Positions 26,243 through 38,256 of a DNA stretch of 64,000 bases are shown piece after piece. Position 1 is the stretch's first letter. Each line of letters opens with the position of its first letter. Source of the stretch: Prinia subflava (lineage: Eukaryota; Chordata; Aves; Passeriformes; Cisticolidae); NCBI RefSeq assembly GCF_021018805.1, contig NC_086247.1, positions 5,153,230 through 5,217,229 on the forward strand, in the 5' to 3' direction. The notes below the pieces were generated by a model. The model made no database searches. It had not been told where the DNA came from and saw only the letters and a list, made by a program, of their open reading frames with translations. Both the position numbers and the translations under genes were made by a program.

Positions 26243-27474
26243 GTGAAGACAGGAGAGTCAGGAAAATCTCAACCTGCACAACAACTTCCACCATGCTGCC
26301 CATATCTTAATCTTTAATATCAGCCAGGCCCATATTCAGGGCAACCAGCCAAGGCCCCTTTAGTTGGGCCTCTAGATAATAATCTTGAAACAAACGTAGG
26401 ATCAGGGGATGGGTACAGAGCTGTTGGATAACCTTGTGGCCATATTTTAAGGAGTTGGGTGCACTGTGGACATTGGTGCTGTAAAAGAAAACCTGGCTGC
26501 ATGTAAAAGTTAGATGATGTATAAATTGTCCAGTGCCAAGTTTTGCCATCTTCTCCCTGCAACAGAAAGATCTGGGTGTGTTTTCTGATTCGGGAAAACA
26601 GGCTGCTTCCTGTAAAGAGTTATAACTCTCAAGTAGTGAGACATTGGGCTGATTTGATCAGCAGAGCAGTGCAGAAGAGATTACTTTTCAAGCCAAGTAT
26701 GCTGTCACAAATCTGAGCCTCTCTTTCAGCTCACTGTTTTAATTTTAATATGGACTAGGGTCTGCTGGCTTTCAGGAGATGTAATCATGTTAGAGGGTTT
26801 CAGTGGCCCCATATTGTTTTAGAAGCTCTAATGAAGAAAGAGGCTTAAGATCAAAGAGCATCTTAATAAATGCCATGTTTATGGCATTACTGATTAAACA
26901 GTTTATGAGCCAATTGGGAAACCACACCTGCCCTGCTCCACAAAAAGCCACCTTTTAAATCAAAGCAGCTGGCAGCAGGAAAATCCTACCCTTTCTCCCT
27001 GCTTGGGCATGGTGCAAGAGGTAACAGGATCTTTGCCCTTGCTAATTTAGGCAGGTCTGTTCTTTCTCATTCACTTGCAGAGAGGTCTGGGCAGTTACAT
27101 GTGGCATCTCATTTTCCTTGTGGTACTGACAATGTGGTGCTTCCTTGGTGGTGGGAAAACCAAAGAACAGACTTTTTCTGCTGTAACACCAGCACAGAAA
27201 TGCTGTGTTACACATTTAACTCTCTGGGGAAAGATCTCATGGAACAGTTGTTACTGCATTGTTGGTGAACAAACACTGCCAGATGAAATGTCCTGGTCAG
27301 ATGTTGCAGAAATGATCACAGCATTGCTTATTTTTTACATTAATATTGTAATTCAAGACTAAAATATCAAAATTAAAAGTTTCATGCTGTCTCCCTCACA
27401 ATCCCAGTTCCATTCCTAAAGCCAAGGGAACATAATCCATGCAAAGTGCTTCCAGGCACATGAAGTAAACAAAA

Positions 27475-27545
27475 TTATAGTAATAGCATTAATAATATTA
27501 GTACTAACCAGTAATACTAATAGTAGTGATAATAGTGATGATAAT
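27475..27545. repeat. ATT/AAT-rich imperfect trinucleotide tract
   Basis: Repeated AATA, TAGTAATA and GATAATA words without a clean unit. Confidence 0.6.
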
Positions 27546-29535
27546 ATATTTGCTTGTCTTTCAACTGAAACAATCTTAGAGGTTCCTTTAATTCACAAAT
27601 TCCTTTGGAGGCTTGCCTAGGTGTTTTCTTTGTGTGTTTCACTTGTATAATCTGCCTTGAGTACCTTCTCAGCTCAAATAACAATATTTTGGGTTTGTTT
27701 GTTTGTTCTTCAGAAGAGATTTTGAAAATCATAGCTGGTTAATCAAGCCAAATTTAAAACTCTGCAATTCTGATGGCAAATAAGGCAATATGAATATAAG
27801 TTATGTGGGATTTGTTTATGTTTTTGTCCTCTTTACCTCTGCTTTACTCCCTTCACAAAATGGATAGCATTCCCTGTAAGCAGAATAGACCTCAGACAAC
27901 TCCAGTACTCTGAAAATTCCTTTCTGTATGAGCTCCCTTTCTGCTGAGAGGAAGGAGGCCCTCCAGGTGGGGGTTCAGCCTGCCTTTAAGATGGTTTGTC
28001 TTAAGGACTCCTAAATTTCTCTGCTGACTTACAAGGAAACTGAGGAAACCTGCATCTATCATATGTCTCCTTTTCAGACAGCTAAAATTAGGTGAGATGC
28101 TTCTCATTCTTGGCAGAATTCTTAATTTTTTATTGTATGGCCTGATGACAAACTTTCTGTGATTCTGTTGAAATCTTTCAGCAGCCAAAGTATCCCTTAC
28201 ATTTAAGGGCTTTGGTTGTAAATGGAGTACCCAAAAGTGGAGGTTATCTCATCAGTTTGGGCAATGTTTAAATTTGGCACAGAATAAATTAATAGTGTAA
28301 TTCAAATAAAAACCCTTTGCTTTTGAGTGTGGACTCCGACACACGTAAGGACTTAAATTTTCCCTTGATCGACATTACATCTTCCAAAGAGCCATCCTCA
28401 TTCATCAATTAATTAAAAATAGAGAAATCAACTTTTAATTTGCCAATCCATAGTCTGAAGAAAAAAAACCCCTTCCTATCATGATTTACTTTTGTGCTTC
28501 CAATCCTAAATGTAAATGGGATTATGTTGTGAGAGTGTGGTTTGTTTTCATTACACCAAATTCTGTTTGCTAAATAGTTTTGATAGCCATGTTTATGTTT
28601 CATAGTGTTATTTAGGCTTTTAAAAGTGCATTTTGATAAGAAATTTAGGGAAAAAAAAGAGATTGAATCTGACTCTTGTTTCCACTGGAAAAGCATACCA
28701 GTGTGCACAGCTTCAGAGCTGCTCATGATGTGAACGTTCATTTGAGTTGTCAGAGATAACAAGAGCAGCTTTGAGTCTGAGCTCATGATGGGAAAACTTG
28801 GCAGGAACTTCTTGCCACTGTGTGTTGCACTTGTGCATTTTTAGCAAGGGAGCTTTACAAGACCTGTGAAGTGGGCAGGATTTCACAGCTTGAGGCCTCT
28901 GGTGACTGGACATAAGGATGTCACCTGGGCAGCATCTCAGCCATCCACAGCTCCTCTCCTGTGAATGGTTAACAATTTCCCAGTCAGAGTGGTCTCCCCC
29001 TGCCAGCAACACTCAATTACTTCCCTCAGTTCCTGTGGCTGGTGTGGATGAAGGATATGTACTGCGGGGTGGAATGAGCTGTATGGACAAGTCATGGTGT
29101 TGTTTGTGACAGCCAGGAGGGAGCTCTCATGTTCTGGTGGGATCTGTTTACCCTGATTTATAGCTGCAATTGTGGCTGATTGCAGTGTGTCAGAGGGATG
29201 TGTCACTGGAGGTGCTGCAGAGGTGATTATGAGGTGCAGCCATGAGGCCCTGGAGCACTTTAACTGCTTTATTTGCCCTCCCAAATGCCCAGTAACAGCT
29301 GAAAATACAGTGGACAAAAAGGAAAAGCTGTTGACAGCCAGGAAAGTTACTGTAATACTAAAGGCCTCAACTTGGCACCAGACAGCCATTTCTGTCTTTG
29401 CAAACAATTATGATTATATTTCCTCAGAAGAAGAAATTTCTTCAGAAAAAGGTCCAGAAAATGATAGAAGCTTTACATTTTATTTGTTGTTTGCAATTTT
29501 GATTTGCTTAGGTACTGGCCCTCACAGGCCAGTTC

Positions 29536-29654
29536 GTTCCTATAAATGTGTAGAATAATATCATTATTTGTTTCTGTAAATGTGTAGAATAATATCACTA
29601 GGTTGGTGTACTATTTGTTCCTATAAATGTGTAGAATAATATCATTAGGTTGGT
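29536..29654. repeat. Three-copy tandem repeat, 34/47-bp spacing
   Basis: Copies of a 31-bp core (GTTCCTATAAATGTGTAGAA followed by TAATATCATTA) start at 29536, 29570 and 29617. Copy 2 differs at a few bases. Copies 2 and 3 are followed by GGTTGGTG, so the full unit is about 47 bp and copy 1 lacks 13 bp. Confidence 0.9.
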
Positions 29655-30439
29655 GCCTTTTCATGCTCTGCGCTGTGTTTCAGCCTGAAAGGTTTAGGAG
29701 GACAACTAAGAAACCCAAGAATCTTCAGGCTTAATTTCATCACATAAAAGTGTTTATTTATCCTAGAAAAGTTTTAAGAGCTCACTAACTGAACAAAGTT
29801 GAAAGAACTGCCATAGTTTAAAAGCAATTTATCCAAATAAGCTGCACTTAATGTCACCAGGTTTGTGTGCTGGAGTTACAAAACCAGAGTTAATATGTGT
29901 AATTGTGCATGTGTGAGGGGGAGAAGATGTTGGAATAGCCTGAATAAAATTAAAACACATATTGTCTGCTCAGTTGCTCACAATCTGCCTTTTACAGTGC
30001 CTTTCCCTCTAACTCCACAGTGTGCTTGGTTCTGGGAGTGGCTGAACAGTTTGGATTTGCATCTGTGGAGCCAGTTTGGAGCTAAAAGCAGGATGTTTGC
30101 ATCCACACAGCTCTGCACCTCCAGGAACTGGAGGCATTCGTGGCACCATTGTACCCCCACTGTCCCTCAGGTGTATTTCAGATCCTGGGACTTGGTGTCA
30201 CAAAACCTTGTGTTCCTTGTGGCTGGGACCATGTTGATGCTGGAGCTGTGCAGACTCACTTATGGGTTAAGCTTTAAGATTGAGCTAAATCTTTAGTTAA
30301 GATTGAACTACAAATACCTTGTTGGAACAAAGTCAAAAGCTTTAAGCAACTGTCTTCCACCAAGATTAACAGCTCATAATAATGATAAGTTGATTGGACT
30401 AAGTTGTATTGCAATGGTAGGAAAAGTGTACGTGGTCAA

Positions 30440-30932
30440 GTTTCTTGGACAAGTTTTCAGTAAAGACCTGGAGCATTGGAGTGGATACACAGTGGAGGTC
30501 CATGGATAAGATGGGAGGGCTGGAACACCTCTGCTGTGAAGAAATTTTTAGAAAGTCCTGGCTGTTCAGCCTGGAGAAGCAAAGGTTTCAGGAGGACTTT
30601 CTCATGACCTTTCAATATATGAAAGGGTCTTGCAAAAAAGAAAGAGACCTTTACCAATGTCCATAGTGACAGGACAAGGGGCAAGATTTTTAAACTGAAA
30701 GAGGGTAGATTTAAATTGGAGATAAAGAATTAAGTTTTTACAATGAGGGTGGGGAGACACTAGGCCAGGTTGCCCTGAGAAGCTGTGGATGCCCCATTCC
30801 TGGAAGTGTTCAAGACCAGGCTGGATGGGGACAAGAAAATCTGATCTAGGGGAAGGTGTCCCTGCCCATGGCAGAGGGGTTGGAACTAGATGATCTTTGA
30901 AGGTCCCAAAACATTCTCTTATTCTATGAATA
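30440..30932 (+). mobile_element. CR1 LINE 3' fragment
   Basis: Contains 'ggaacacctctgctgtgaag', 'ctgttcagcctggagaagca', 'acaaggggcaagatttttaa', 'ggaagtgttcaagaccaggc' and a tail near 'cattctcttattctatgaat'. It lies 316 bp upstream of the exon at 31248. Confidence 0.93.
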
Positions 30933-31247
30933 AATGTTTCAGTCTGCACCTTTTCCTTTTTTTACATGAGAGTTAATGAATTAGACAGCATTTTCAGGAT
31001 GTTGTGGAAATGCAAAAATTAGCTACTGATTTCTGGAAAACTCTGTTCAAGCCTGTGACAGCTTGAATTTAAGCTTGGTTTTGACTTCTTGGGCTGAGAG
31101 GATTAGATCATATCAGAATTTTGTTCAGGCTTTTCCCAACAGAAACAAGTGCTGTTTGTAGGCTAAGAAATCCATGTAAGTACAATTGGAGGCATGTCCT
31201 ACTGCCTGATTAATGTATTTTTTGGGTTTTTTTTCTGTAACGGATAG

Positions 31248-31359
31248 GATTTGACCTGATGGACTCCTTCAGTGTGAAGCAGATTTTTGGAATGAAAGAA
31301 GATGGTATTCAGAGTGCTTATGTACGGCTTGGAAGCTTTCCTGTTGTTCAGAAAACTGA
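31248..31359 (+). CDS. COL22A1: COL22A1 exon: start of TSPN/laminin-G-like domain
   Basis: A 112-bp exon between an acceptor ending gatag (pyrimidine-rich tract at 31217-31236) and a gtgagt donor. It enters in phase 1 and leaves in phase 2. The translation begins FDLMDSFSVKQIFGMKEDG and ends GSFPVVQKT-E. The opening 'FDL...F.V' pattern is typical of the first strand of thrombospondin-N-terminal-like domains, and 'YVRLGSFPVV' is the usual second element before the strand that carries 'FVTTF'. An 18.3-kb intron separates it from the previous exon. Confidence 0.93.
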
Positions 31360-34324
31360 GTGAGTACTCTGGGTTTTCACTTTATTTTCATCTGAACCTC
31401 TGCCTTGCATTGTTTGGTTCCTCTAGGTTAACTCTGTAGTAGTTATCTGGTACCTACAGGTATATTTCTGCTTTGAGCAGCTGTTCCAGTTCATCTGGCA
31501 CAGAATATGCACAACACGGTCAGGAGTCTCAGCAGGAACTGCAGGCTCCATCCTGGCAGAATATGAGTTGTGTTTGCTCTGTCTCAGTGGTTCTGAGGAG
31601 CAGTATCAAGTCATTCACAGAAGAACTTAGGGCTACATAAACAGCTTCTAAAGGGAATATTTGGTAGCACTCCCACTGAATTTGCTAAACACAAGAGAAC
31701 ACTTGCTGGAAGATGCTGTGGCCAGTTAGCAAATACGGATTCTGGCTTTGTAGAAGAATGAACAGCTTTTAATCCTGTGTCAATAGGAATTCAGTCCTCA
31801 GAGCCTTTCATGACCTGAGGCTGCCAGTTGTGTCTCAGTCTATCACAAGTGTTTCTTGGGGTTGTCACTTGAGCCCAGCTAGCATTAGCCTTGAAGAGAG
31901 TAAGTGCATAATTTCACTGAGTAACTGTGAGCCATGGATTGAATTGTCATAATTAACACCTTTTGCAGTAAATTTCTCAGTGCTGGTTTGAACTTCAGCT
32001 TAAAAAAAATCAATAAGACTTCTTTTCCTTCTTATGGATGAGGGCTGTTATTTTTAATTTTGTTTTTAGCTATTTTTTCTTAGCTCACTGCATTTTTGAG
32101 ATTGTCCTATGAATTGCATTTGCTTGATTTCACAATTTTTTTTTTCATCCTGGAACCAACAGGATTGATTTGCTCTTTTTCCTTTCCTCTCTTTCTTCAT
32201 GTACAATTAAAAAAGAAAAAAATTATATTCTAAGAGGGACGCTGTTTTCTCTAGAGTCAATAAATGATATCAAGTCTAAGGGTAAAAAGAGCCATGATCA
32301 GAGATCTGATTCAGCACAACCAACTAAAGACATCTTGGACTTGGTATATATATAACTTGTCTGAGTGTGGATGGGAATAAACTGTAAACCTATTTCACTT
32401 GGATGGGAATAAACCTATTTCTTTTGTCTCACTGTGATCTCTGGACTATGACAAATAGAGCAATTCTTGGGGTGTAAGCAGGAACTGTCAAGTATGAGCT
32501 GCTGATCTTCATTATCACACAGCTCAGTCACTACTGCTGCTGTGTCCAGCCTTATTTTCTGTAATTCAGTAGGTAGGAATGGAGTGAATGAAAGTTTGAA
32601 GATCTGTGAAGCAAGTGTGATGGTGAGAAATCCAAGAACTGCAGTGTAGACAGGTAAAATTAAGAAGCAGCCAACAACTGAAGGGATCATTCTCTATAAG
32701 AACCTCTGGGAAATCAAAGCTTGATAAAGGCTCTTTGAATAAGGCTCATGGGAAAGTCAGTGGCTACTTGACATCAAAAACCAGCAGGGAAGAAAGGTAC
32801 ACTTTTGAGGATTAACCTAATTAACCACTGGAGAAAGTTAGCACAGGTTACAGAGGGCTGTCCATTTGAATCCTTTTTCAAAGTAAGGGTTGAAGAACTT
32901 TGTTATTGTTTCTGTTGTTTTCTCAGAAAGACTGAGACCGTGAGGCCAGACCAACCAGCTATGACAGCTTTCCATCTGCTCAGATTACTCACATTTATTT
33001 GTTGTTGCTGTTGCCTTTAAAATAAGCAGAATATTTTATCACCCAGACAATGAGAAGTAAAACATCCTTTATTAGTAGATTGAAATTAATAGAATTCCTT
33101 TTGAATGATTCTGAAACATGGAATTAAAGGAGAACTTTCACATTTTCATCCTTTTGTATTGTAACTTCCACACTCCTGTGGTTTGGGAATGAACCCAAAT
33201 GGATATAACACCGTGGAAGGTGTTTGCATATTTGGTTCATTTTAGCATTTGTATGCCAGGGCTCTGAGATGCTGCATATGGGGTCATTGCTCACAGAAAA
33301 TGAAATCTTGTAAAGCTGCACAAAGCGGATAACTGGAATAATAAACCAAACAAAAACATCTGTTGTGGCTCACAGATAACCTCCAGCAATGTTTAGCAAC
33401 TGATAGCAACATCTCATAATTAGATACAAAATCATTAACTAAGCAATATATGTAATTCACTTTATTATCCGCTTAAAGGATTTGTATTCTTTTATACAAG
33501 CAATAGTACTTTTACAAAGTGCCAGATTAGCTGTCTGGGAAATGTGCCTACCCATCTTCTGATCTGTAACCTACAACCATGAATTTTCTTCCTCTTTGTG
33601 GTGAGGCATCATCTGTGAGCAAACAAACCCAGCAGCCCCAGCTTGGCCTCAGTCGAGGATCACCGAGGGACTCGCAGGTCTCTGCAGCTGTCTGAGGACT
33701 GGCCCCAAAATCTGGCTGGTGGTTTTCCCCACTCCTCGTGTAACTGAGGCTGTCCTACTCCTTGTTCATGGCTCCTCAGTGGATCTTCTGGCCAAAACTG
33801 TGCTGCAGACTTCTGTTTTTGGATGCTCAGGCTTGTTTCTCATTACTGGTGTCTTGCCTAATGCCAAGATTTTGGCTCACTCTTTTGTTCTGTCGTCTGT
33901 CTGTACCTCCTAGTCATGCCTCCAACACCTTCCCACTGGCCATGTCCATCCTTAGTCTTCTCTTGCCTGGCCTGGTTCCAGCCTGACTGGATCATGATCT
34001 TGGCTATCACCTCACAGGCTTACCTGATGCTTGGCCAAGCTTCTGGTCAGGATCTATTTGCTCTTTATATTGGCACAGTGTACCAATATAGAGTCCTGGG
34101 TTGGTTAGGGCATGATACCTTGGTGTGTTTTTCTGTCTCTTTACATCAGCTTTGACTTCAGTCACCTGCCTTAGGTTTCTCCATGAACTCCTGCTCTGAT
34201 CTCATCATTAGTCCCCTTCCAAGAGAAGAAATTGTACAAAAAGCCACCAAAACCTCCCACACTGAACATGAAACCTGTTGAAAGCTTCATTTTTTCTTTT
34301 CCCAAACAAATATTTCATATTAAG

Positions 34325-34560
34325 AAGAGGAGAGACAAAAAAGCTTGTTCAGCTTAGAGAAGGGAAGACTCCGTGAGGGAGGATCTTACCCGTGTGTATT
34401 AATATCTGATGGGGAGGAAGCAAAGAAGACAGAGCCAGAATCTTCTTAGTCATATTCATTGACAGGACAAGAAGGAACAGGAACAATTTAAATCAATGAA
34501 ATCTAAACACAAGGAAAACCTTCTTTAGATGAGATGATCCCAAGAGGTCCCTCACTGTCT
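34325..34560 (+). mobile_element. CR1 LINE fragment
   Basis: Matches the CR1 variant with 'gtgtgtattaatatctgatg', 'gaggaagcaaagaagacaga' and 'cattgacaggacaagaagga'. Diverged and lacking a clean 3' end. Confidence 0.75.
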
Positions 34561-36094
34561 CCTATTTATAACAAGGTAAAGGAGATAAAGCATGATGGAG
34601 GTGGAATGACTGAAGGCTTTTTTGGTCTTGTAGAGAGTAAAGGACTGTAGGGAGAGCTGAAAAACACAGAAAAGACTGCAGCAAGCAGAGGAGAACAAGT
34701 TGTTCACATGGCTTCTTACAGAAAAAGGTGCTTCAGGAAAATTAAGTGACAGTAAATGAGACTTAGGACAGATTCCTTTTTTTTTTTTTTTTTTTTACAG
34801 CATGTAGGACAGAGAAAGACAGGAAGAAATTACCTAGAGAGGATGTATCTATTCCATCACTGAGGTTTCTGAAGTAGAAGTCAAAATAATGTGTGCCAAG
34901 GATTTATGAGACACAACCTTCTGTAGCCTCCTTCCCCTTCCCCTTCTCCTTTCCCGTTTTTGTTTTTATTTTCCTCCTGTCATTCTAAGAGCCTCTGGTG
35001 ATGTGAAGCATATTTAAATGAGCTGGCTTTCTCCAACTTCTTTTGCAGATCTTATGGGTTACATTTCATATTAGTGGGCTTAGCTGTTGTAAAATTGGTC
35101 AAATTGCTCGAGTACATTAACTACATTTGTCCTCACCAAATGTAAAAACCCTATTAAATGTTGTTGCATTTGGTGTCTGAAATGAGAACTGATGATAACA
35201 TTTTTTCCATAGTGTTATTATAGATGTAGGATCTCGTGCTTATTGTCACAGATGAAAGCTCTTATTGCAAATTAAAGCATGTGAGAATGTTGCTATATAT
35301 TGAAAACCAGCAATAGTTGAAAGAGTTTTCTGCCTTCTTACTAATTTTTTTTTTCCTTGTATGAGTTGTGATTCTCCTGACCTTGTAGTTGAGTTAATTG
35401 ACTCTTAGACTAACCTGCAGCACTGGGGGATTCTTTTGTCTTGGAGTTTCACAAGGGCCTTTTCTGCAATCTATCCTGTTGTCAGAATTATAGACCAAGG
35501 AGCAGGCAGAATGCTCCCTGTAGGTACCAGGCATCCAGCAAAGTTCCACAATATCGATCATCAGTTCAATTCAGCCTTGTGTGAAAGAACATAAAACACT
35601 TGTGGGGACAGCAATTTCTGCTCTTGGATCCCCAAGTAAAGCTGAACTTCTAGATGCAGATAATTTTTAAGTGAGGAAATAAGTTAAAACTGCTAAACAA
35701 AGTTTTTGCTATTTATGTAGCAGTGCAGCTCTGTAAAAGATACAGGGACCAGTGACTTCAGAAACAGCTTTTATCACATCTTCAAAGCAATGAGAATGTC
35801 TTCAGATTTGCTTTTGGCATGGAACCTTTCTCTGTTGGGAACTTGCAGCTGGTTCCTTGGCAGCTTTAAAAATCAGTTGAGGATGGCAGGTAATGGGTCT
35901 TTATGGCTTTCTGTCAGTTTAAATCTACCTGATGGGCTGTTTTTCAGCCTTGTGTGATGAGGTGTGGCCAGACTCACTGGGATGTTTAGGTACCTAACTC
36001 CCAGTTATTTCTGTGGATATTAAACATCTGAAAACCCTTTTTGAAAAATAGTCTTACATAATGATATTCCTATTCCCAGCTCTGAGCTGTCCAG

Positions 36095-36310
36095 AACCAT
36101 AAAATCATTAAGTCTGGAAAGGCCCTATAAGATCATTAAGTTCAACTGTTGTGCTACTCTTCCATGTTGACCACTAAACCATGCCCCAAGTGCCACATCC
36201 ACTCTTTTTAATGAGCATTTCCAGAGATGGCAAATCCACCACTTCCCTGGGTAGGTTGTTCCAATGCTTGACCACCTTTACAGTAAAGAATTTTTTTCCT
36301 AATATCTAGT
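36095..36310 (-). mobile_element. CR1 LINE 3' fragment
   Basis: The + strand begins 'aaccataaaatcattaagtc', then 'atgttgaccactaaaccatg' and 'cttccctgggtaggttgttc', which is the complement of the CR1 3' end. Confidence 0.88.
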
Positions 36311-38132
36311 TTAAGGCAACCCTCCTTCCAGATCCTACTTCTGTTCACTTCCAGGTGCTCTTTCTGGCCCTTCTTGGAGATCTGCTAACTTCCAGGCAAC
36401 TGGAACCTCCCTGGTTAAAATAATTAGTACCAAGAAGTGAGACAGGCTTGCCTACTCTCCTGAAGGAATGATTTCTTAAGGGAGCTAGTGAGAGCCTGGT
36501 TCGGTTTTCTTTTGTGTTGGAAGAATTCAGAGAGTCTCTGTGTCCCCAGAGGGAAAGCCAATTTATAATGGTGACTATCCTGCAGGTGCACTTTATACAG
36601 CAAAACCCACATTAATGGATGAAACCAGAATGTTCCGAATTTATAACTTGGCTGATAGGATAGGAGATTCAAAGCACAGATTAAAATATGATTGAATATT
36701 TTGGCATTAGGAAAGACTGGATCTCAACCTTTGCTGCAACTGCAAAACAGTATTCTGGAAATTTTGAGGACTTTTTGCTTTTAATACAATTAAAGGCTTC
36801 TAGTTTTATGTGTCTTGGCCTGTGCCAGTTTCTGCACAGTGATGGATTATGTTAACTATTCATTAGGACAATGTTTCACAGTTTGTTCTTCATTAATTGC
36901 TGCCATTATGTTTTGTTTTGTATCAAGTGCTTATGCCTGACTGCTCAGATGTCCTGAAGCAGACATGATATTTATGAAGGGCTTATTTGGGAATGATCAT
37001 AGGAGCAGGTTGGCTCAGGCATGAAGAACAATGTTAACTGTGGCTCTTCAGGTGGGAAAAGAGATGGATTGGAGGCATTACGAGCAAAGTTTGAAAAACA
37101 ATGGATGGCATAAAAGATAGAAAAAGAGTAGGTTCATTGTGTTTTCCCTGATAAGAACTGAGTTAGGTCCTAAACAAAGAGGAGTAGCTCATTATGCAAT
37201 GGGCAACAATGGGTGATTTCTTGTCAAGGGATGTTGTGTCATAAGTTTACCTGAGTTCAAGGGGAGGATGCAGTTATCTATATGAGATAAATCCATAAAA
37301 AGCTATTGATATAGAAATCGCATTTGTCTCTGAATTAAACTCCTGAATTCCAAAGATCTGGAGGTATGAGAGAGTTTGTTTAGTTTCTTTTTTTGTTCAT
37401 TCTTGTTCTTAGGCATCCAGTAATGGTTAGTAACAAAAAAATAAAATAGTGACACTGGATGAGTTATCCCCTCTGTCCCACCCTACATCCCCATGTTTAT
37501 GACAGGTTTTTTTGGTGGAGTAGAGAAAAGCAGTGTTGGATTTGGTTACTTCATGTGTTTGGTTACGTGCAGGGGTCATGGTGTCACACTGAGTAAATCT
37601 CTGCCTGATACATTTGCAGTGTTTGATTTGAGAAACTTCTGTTATCCAGGGCTGCCAGCTGAGGAACATCTTCTTGGAAAGGCATGAACCATAGTGCCTG
37701 TTTGGGGGCAGATATTATAATATTTGTTGCTATATTTTGGTATATTTAGAGAGTTCTGGGTGTTCCTGGCCATTCTCAGAAGTCACAGGTCTCCAGTGCA
37801 TCTGGAGCAGAACAGAATTATTTACAGGTTTCATGAACAGAAGCATGAAGTGAAAAACAACCTTTTTAACATGATGTATACTCAACTGCAGATTTCCATT
37901 ATATTTACCCAATTTGGGAGCTTCACTATTAGAATGATGAAAGGGCTCCATAAAGAGAGAACCTGGAGGGCACAAGCTCATGTTCATCTCTCTTCAGCTT
38001 CCAAATAAAGCAGATTTTTAGGAACTATAATGATACTTTTAAAAAGCATTGCTGGGACATGGAGAGAGTTTTAGAAGTTCTGCTCTTCACTGCTTATTGC
38101 TGATATATTGCTCTCTTTCCTCCCCATGCCAG

Positions 38133-38256
38133 GGATGTATTTCCACAAGGCCTGCCTGATGAATATGCCTTTGTAACTACCTTCAAATTCCGGAAGGCTT
38201 CCAGGAAGGAGGACTGGTATATCTGGCAGATTATTGACAAGTACGGCATACCACAG
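38133..38256 (+). CDS. COL22A1: COL22A1 exon: TSPN domain, second segment
   Basis: A 124-bp exon with acceptor tgccag and donor gtaaga. Its first base completes a Glu codon begun in the previous exon, and the following 41 codons end in phase 0. It encodes DVFPQGLPDEYAFVTTF followed by KFRKASRKEDWYIWQIID and KYGIPQ. The 'FPxGLPxEYAFVTTF(R/K)' motif is a hallmark of TSPN/LamG modules in FACIT and FACIT-like collagens. The Trp-rich 'WYIWQI' strand is part of the beta-sandwich core. This sequence matches COL22A1 closely and gives the strongest single-exon identification besides 41000-41275. Confidence 0.95.

Larger units (their letters stand above)
12940..31247 (+). other. COL22A1: COL22A1 intron, 18.3 kb
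   Basis: This is the largest complete intron in the window, phase 1, with a gtaagc donor and an atag acceptor. It holds CR1 fragments (14388-14572, 19507-19893, 23415-24225, 30440-30932), a weak LINE-like fragment near 16600-16760, a candidate LTR at 15278-15855, and a solo LTR at 25099-25706. It also holds a 36-bp tandem duplication at 23271-23346 and T/G-rich and ATT-rich low-complexity tracts. No additional exon was recognised. Confidence 0.85.
31360..38132 (+). other. COL22A1: COL22A1 intron, 6.8 kb
   Basis: Phase 2 intron with a gtgagt donor and a gccag acceptor. It contains CR1 pieces at 34325-34560 (+) and 36095-36310 (-) and an 18-T run near 34780. A C/T-rich segment at about 33590-34200 is compositionally distinct, but I could not assign it to a family. 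The rest is AT-rich unique sequence with no exon signal. Confidence 0.85.

Noticed and set aside
25811..26317. 168-codon frame rich in Phe, Val and Cys, resembling membrane segments
   Set aside because: The hydrophobic part is translation of a (TTTG)n/(TTTTG)n low-complexity tract.
28937..29407. 156-codon minus-strand frame overlapping a 128-codon + frame
   Set aside because: Overlapping long frames on both strands without domain features or splice sites; treated as chance.
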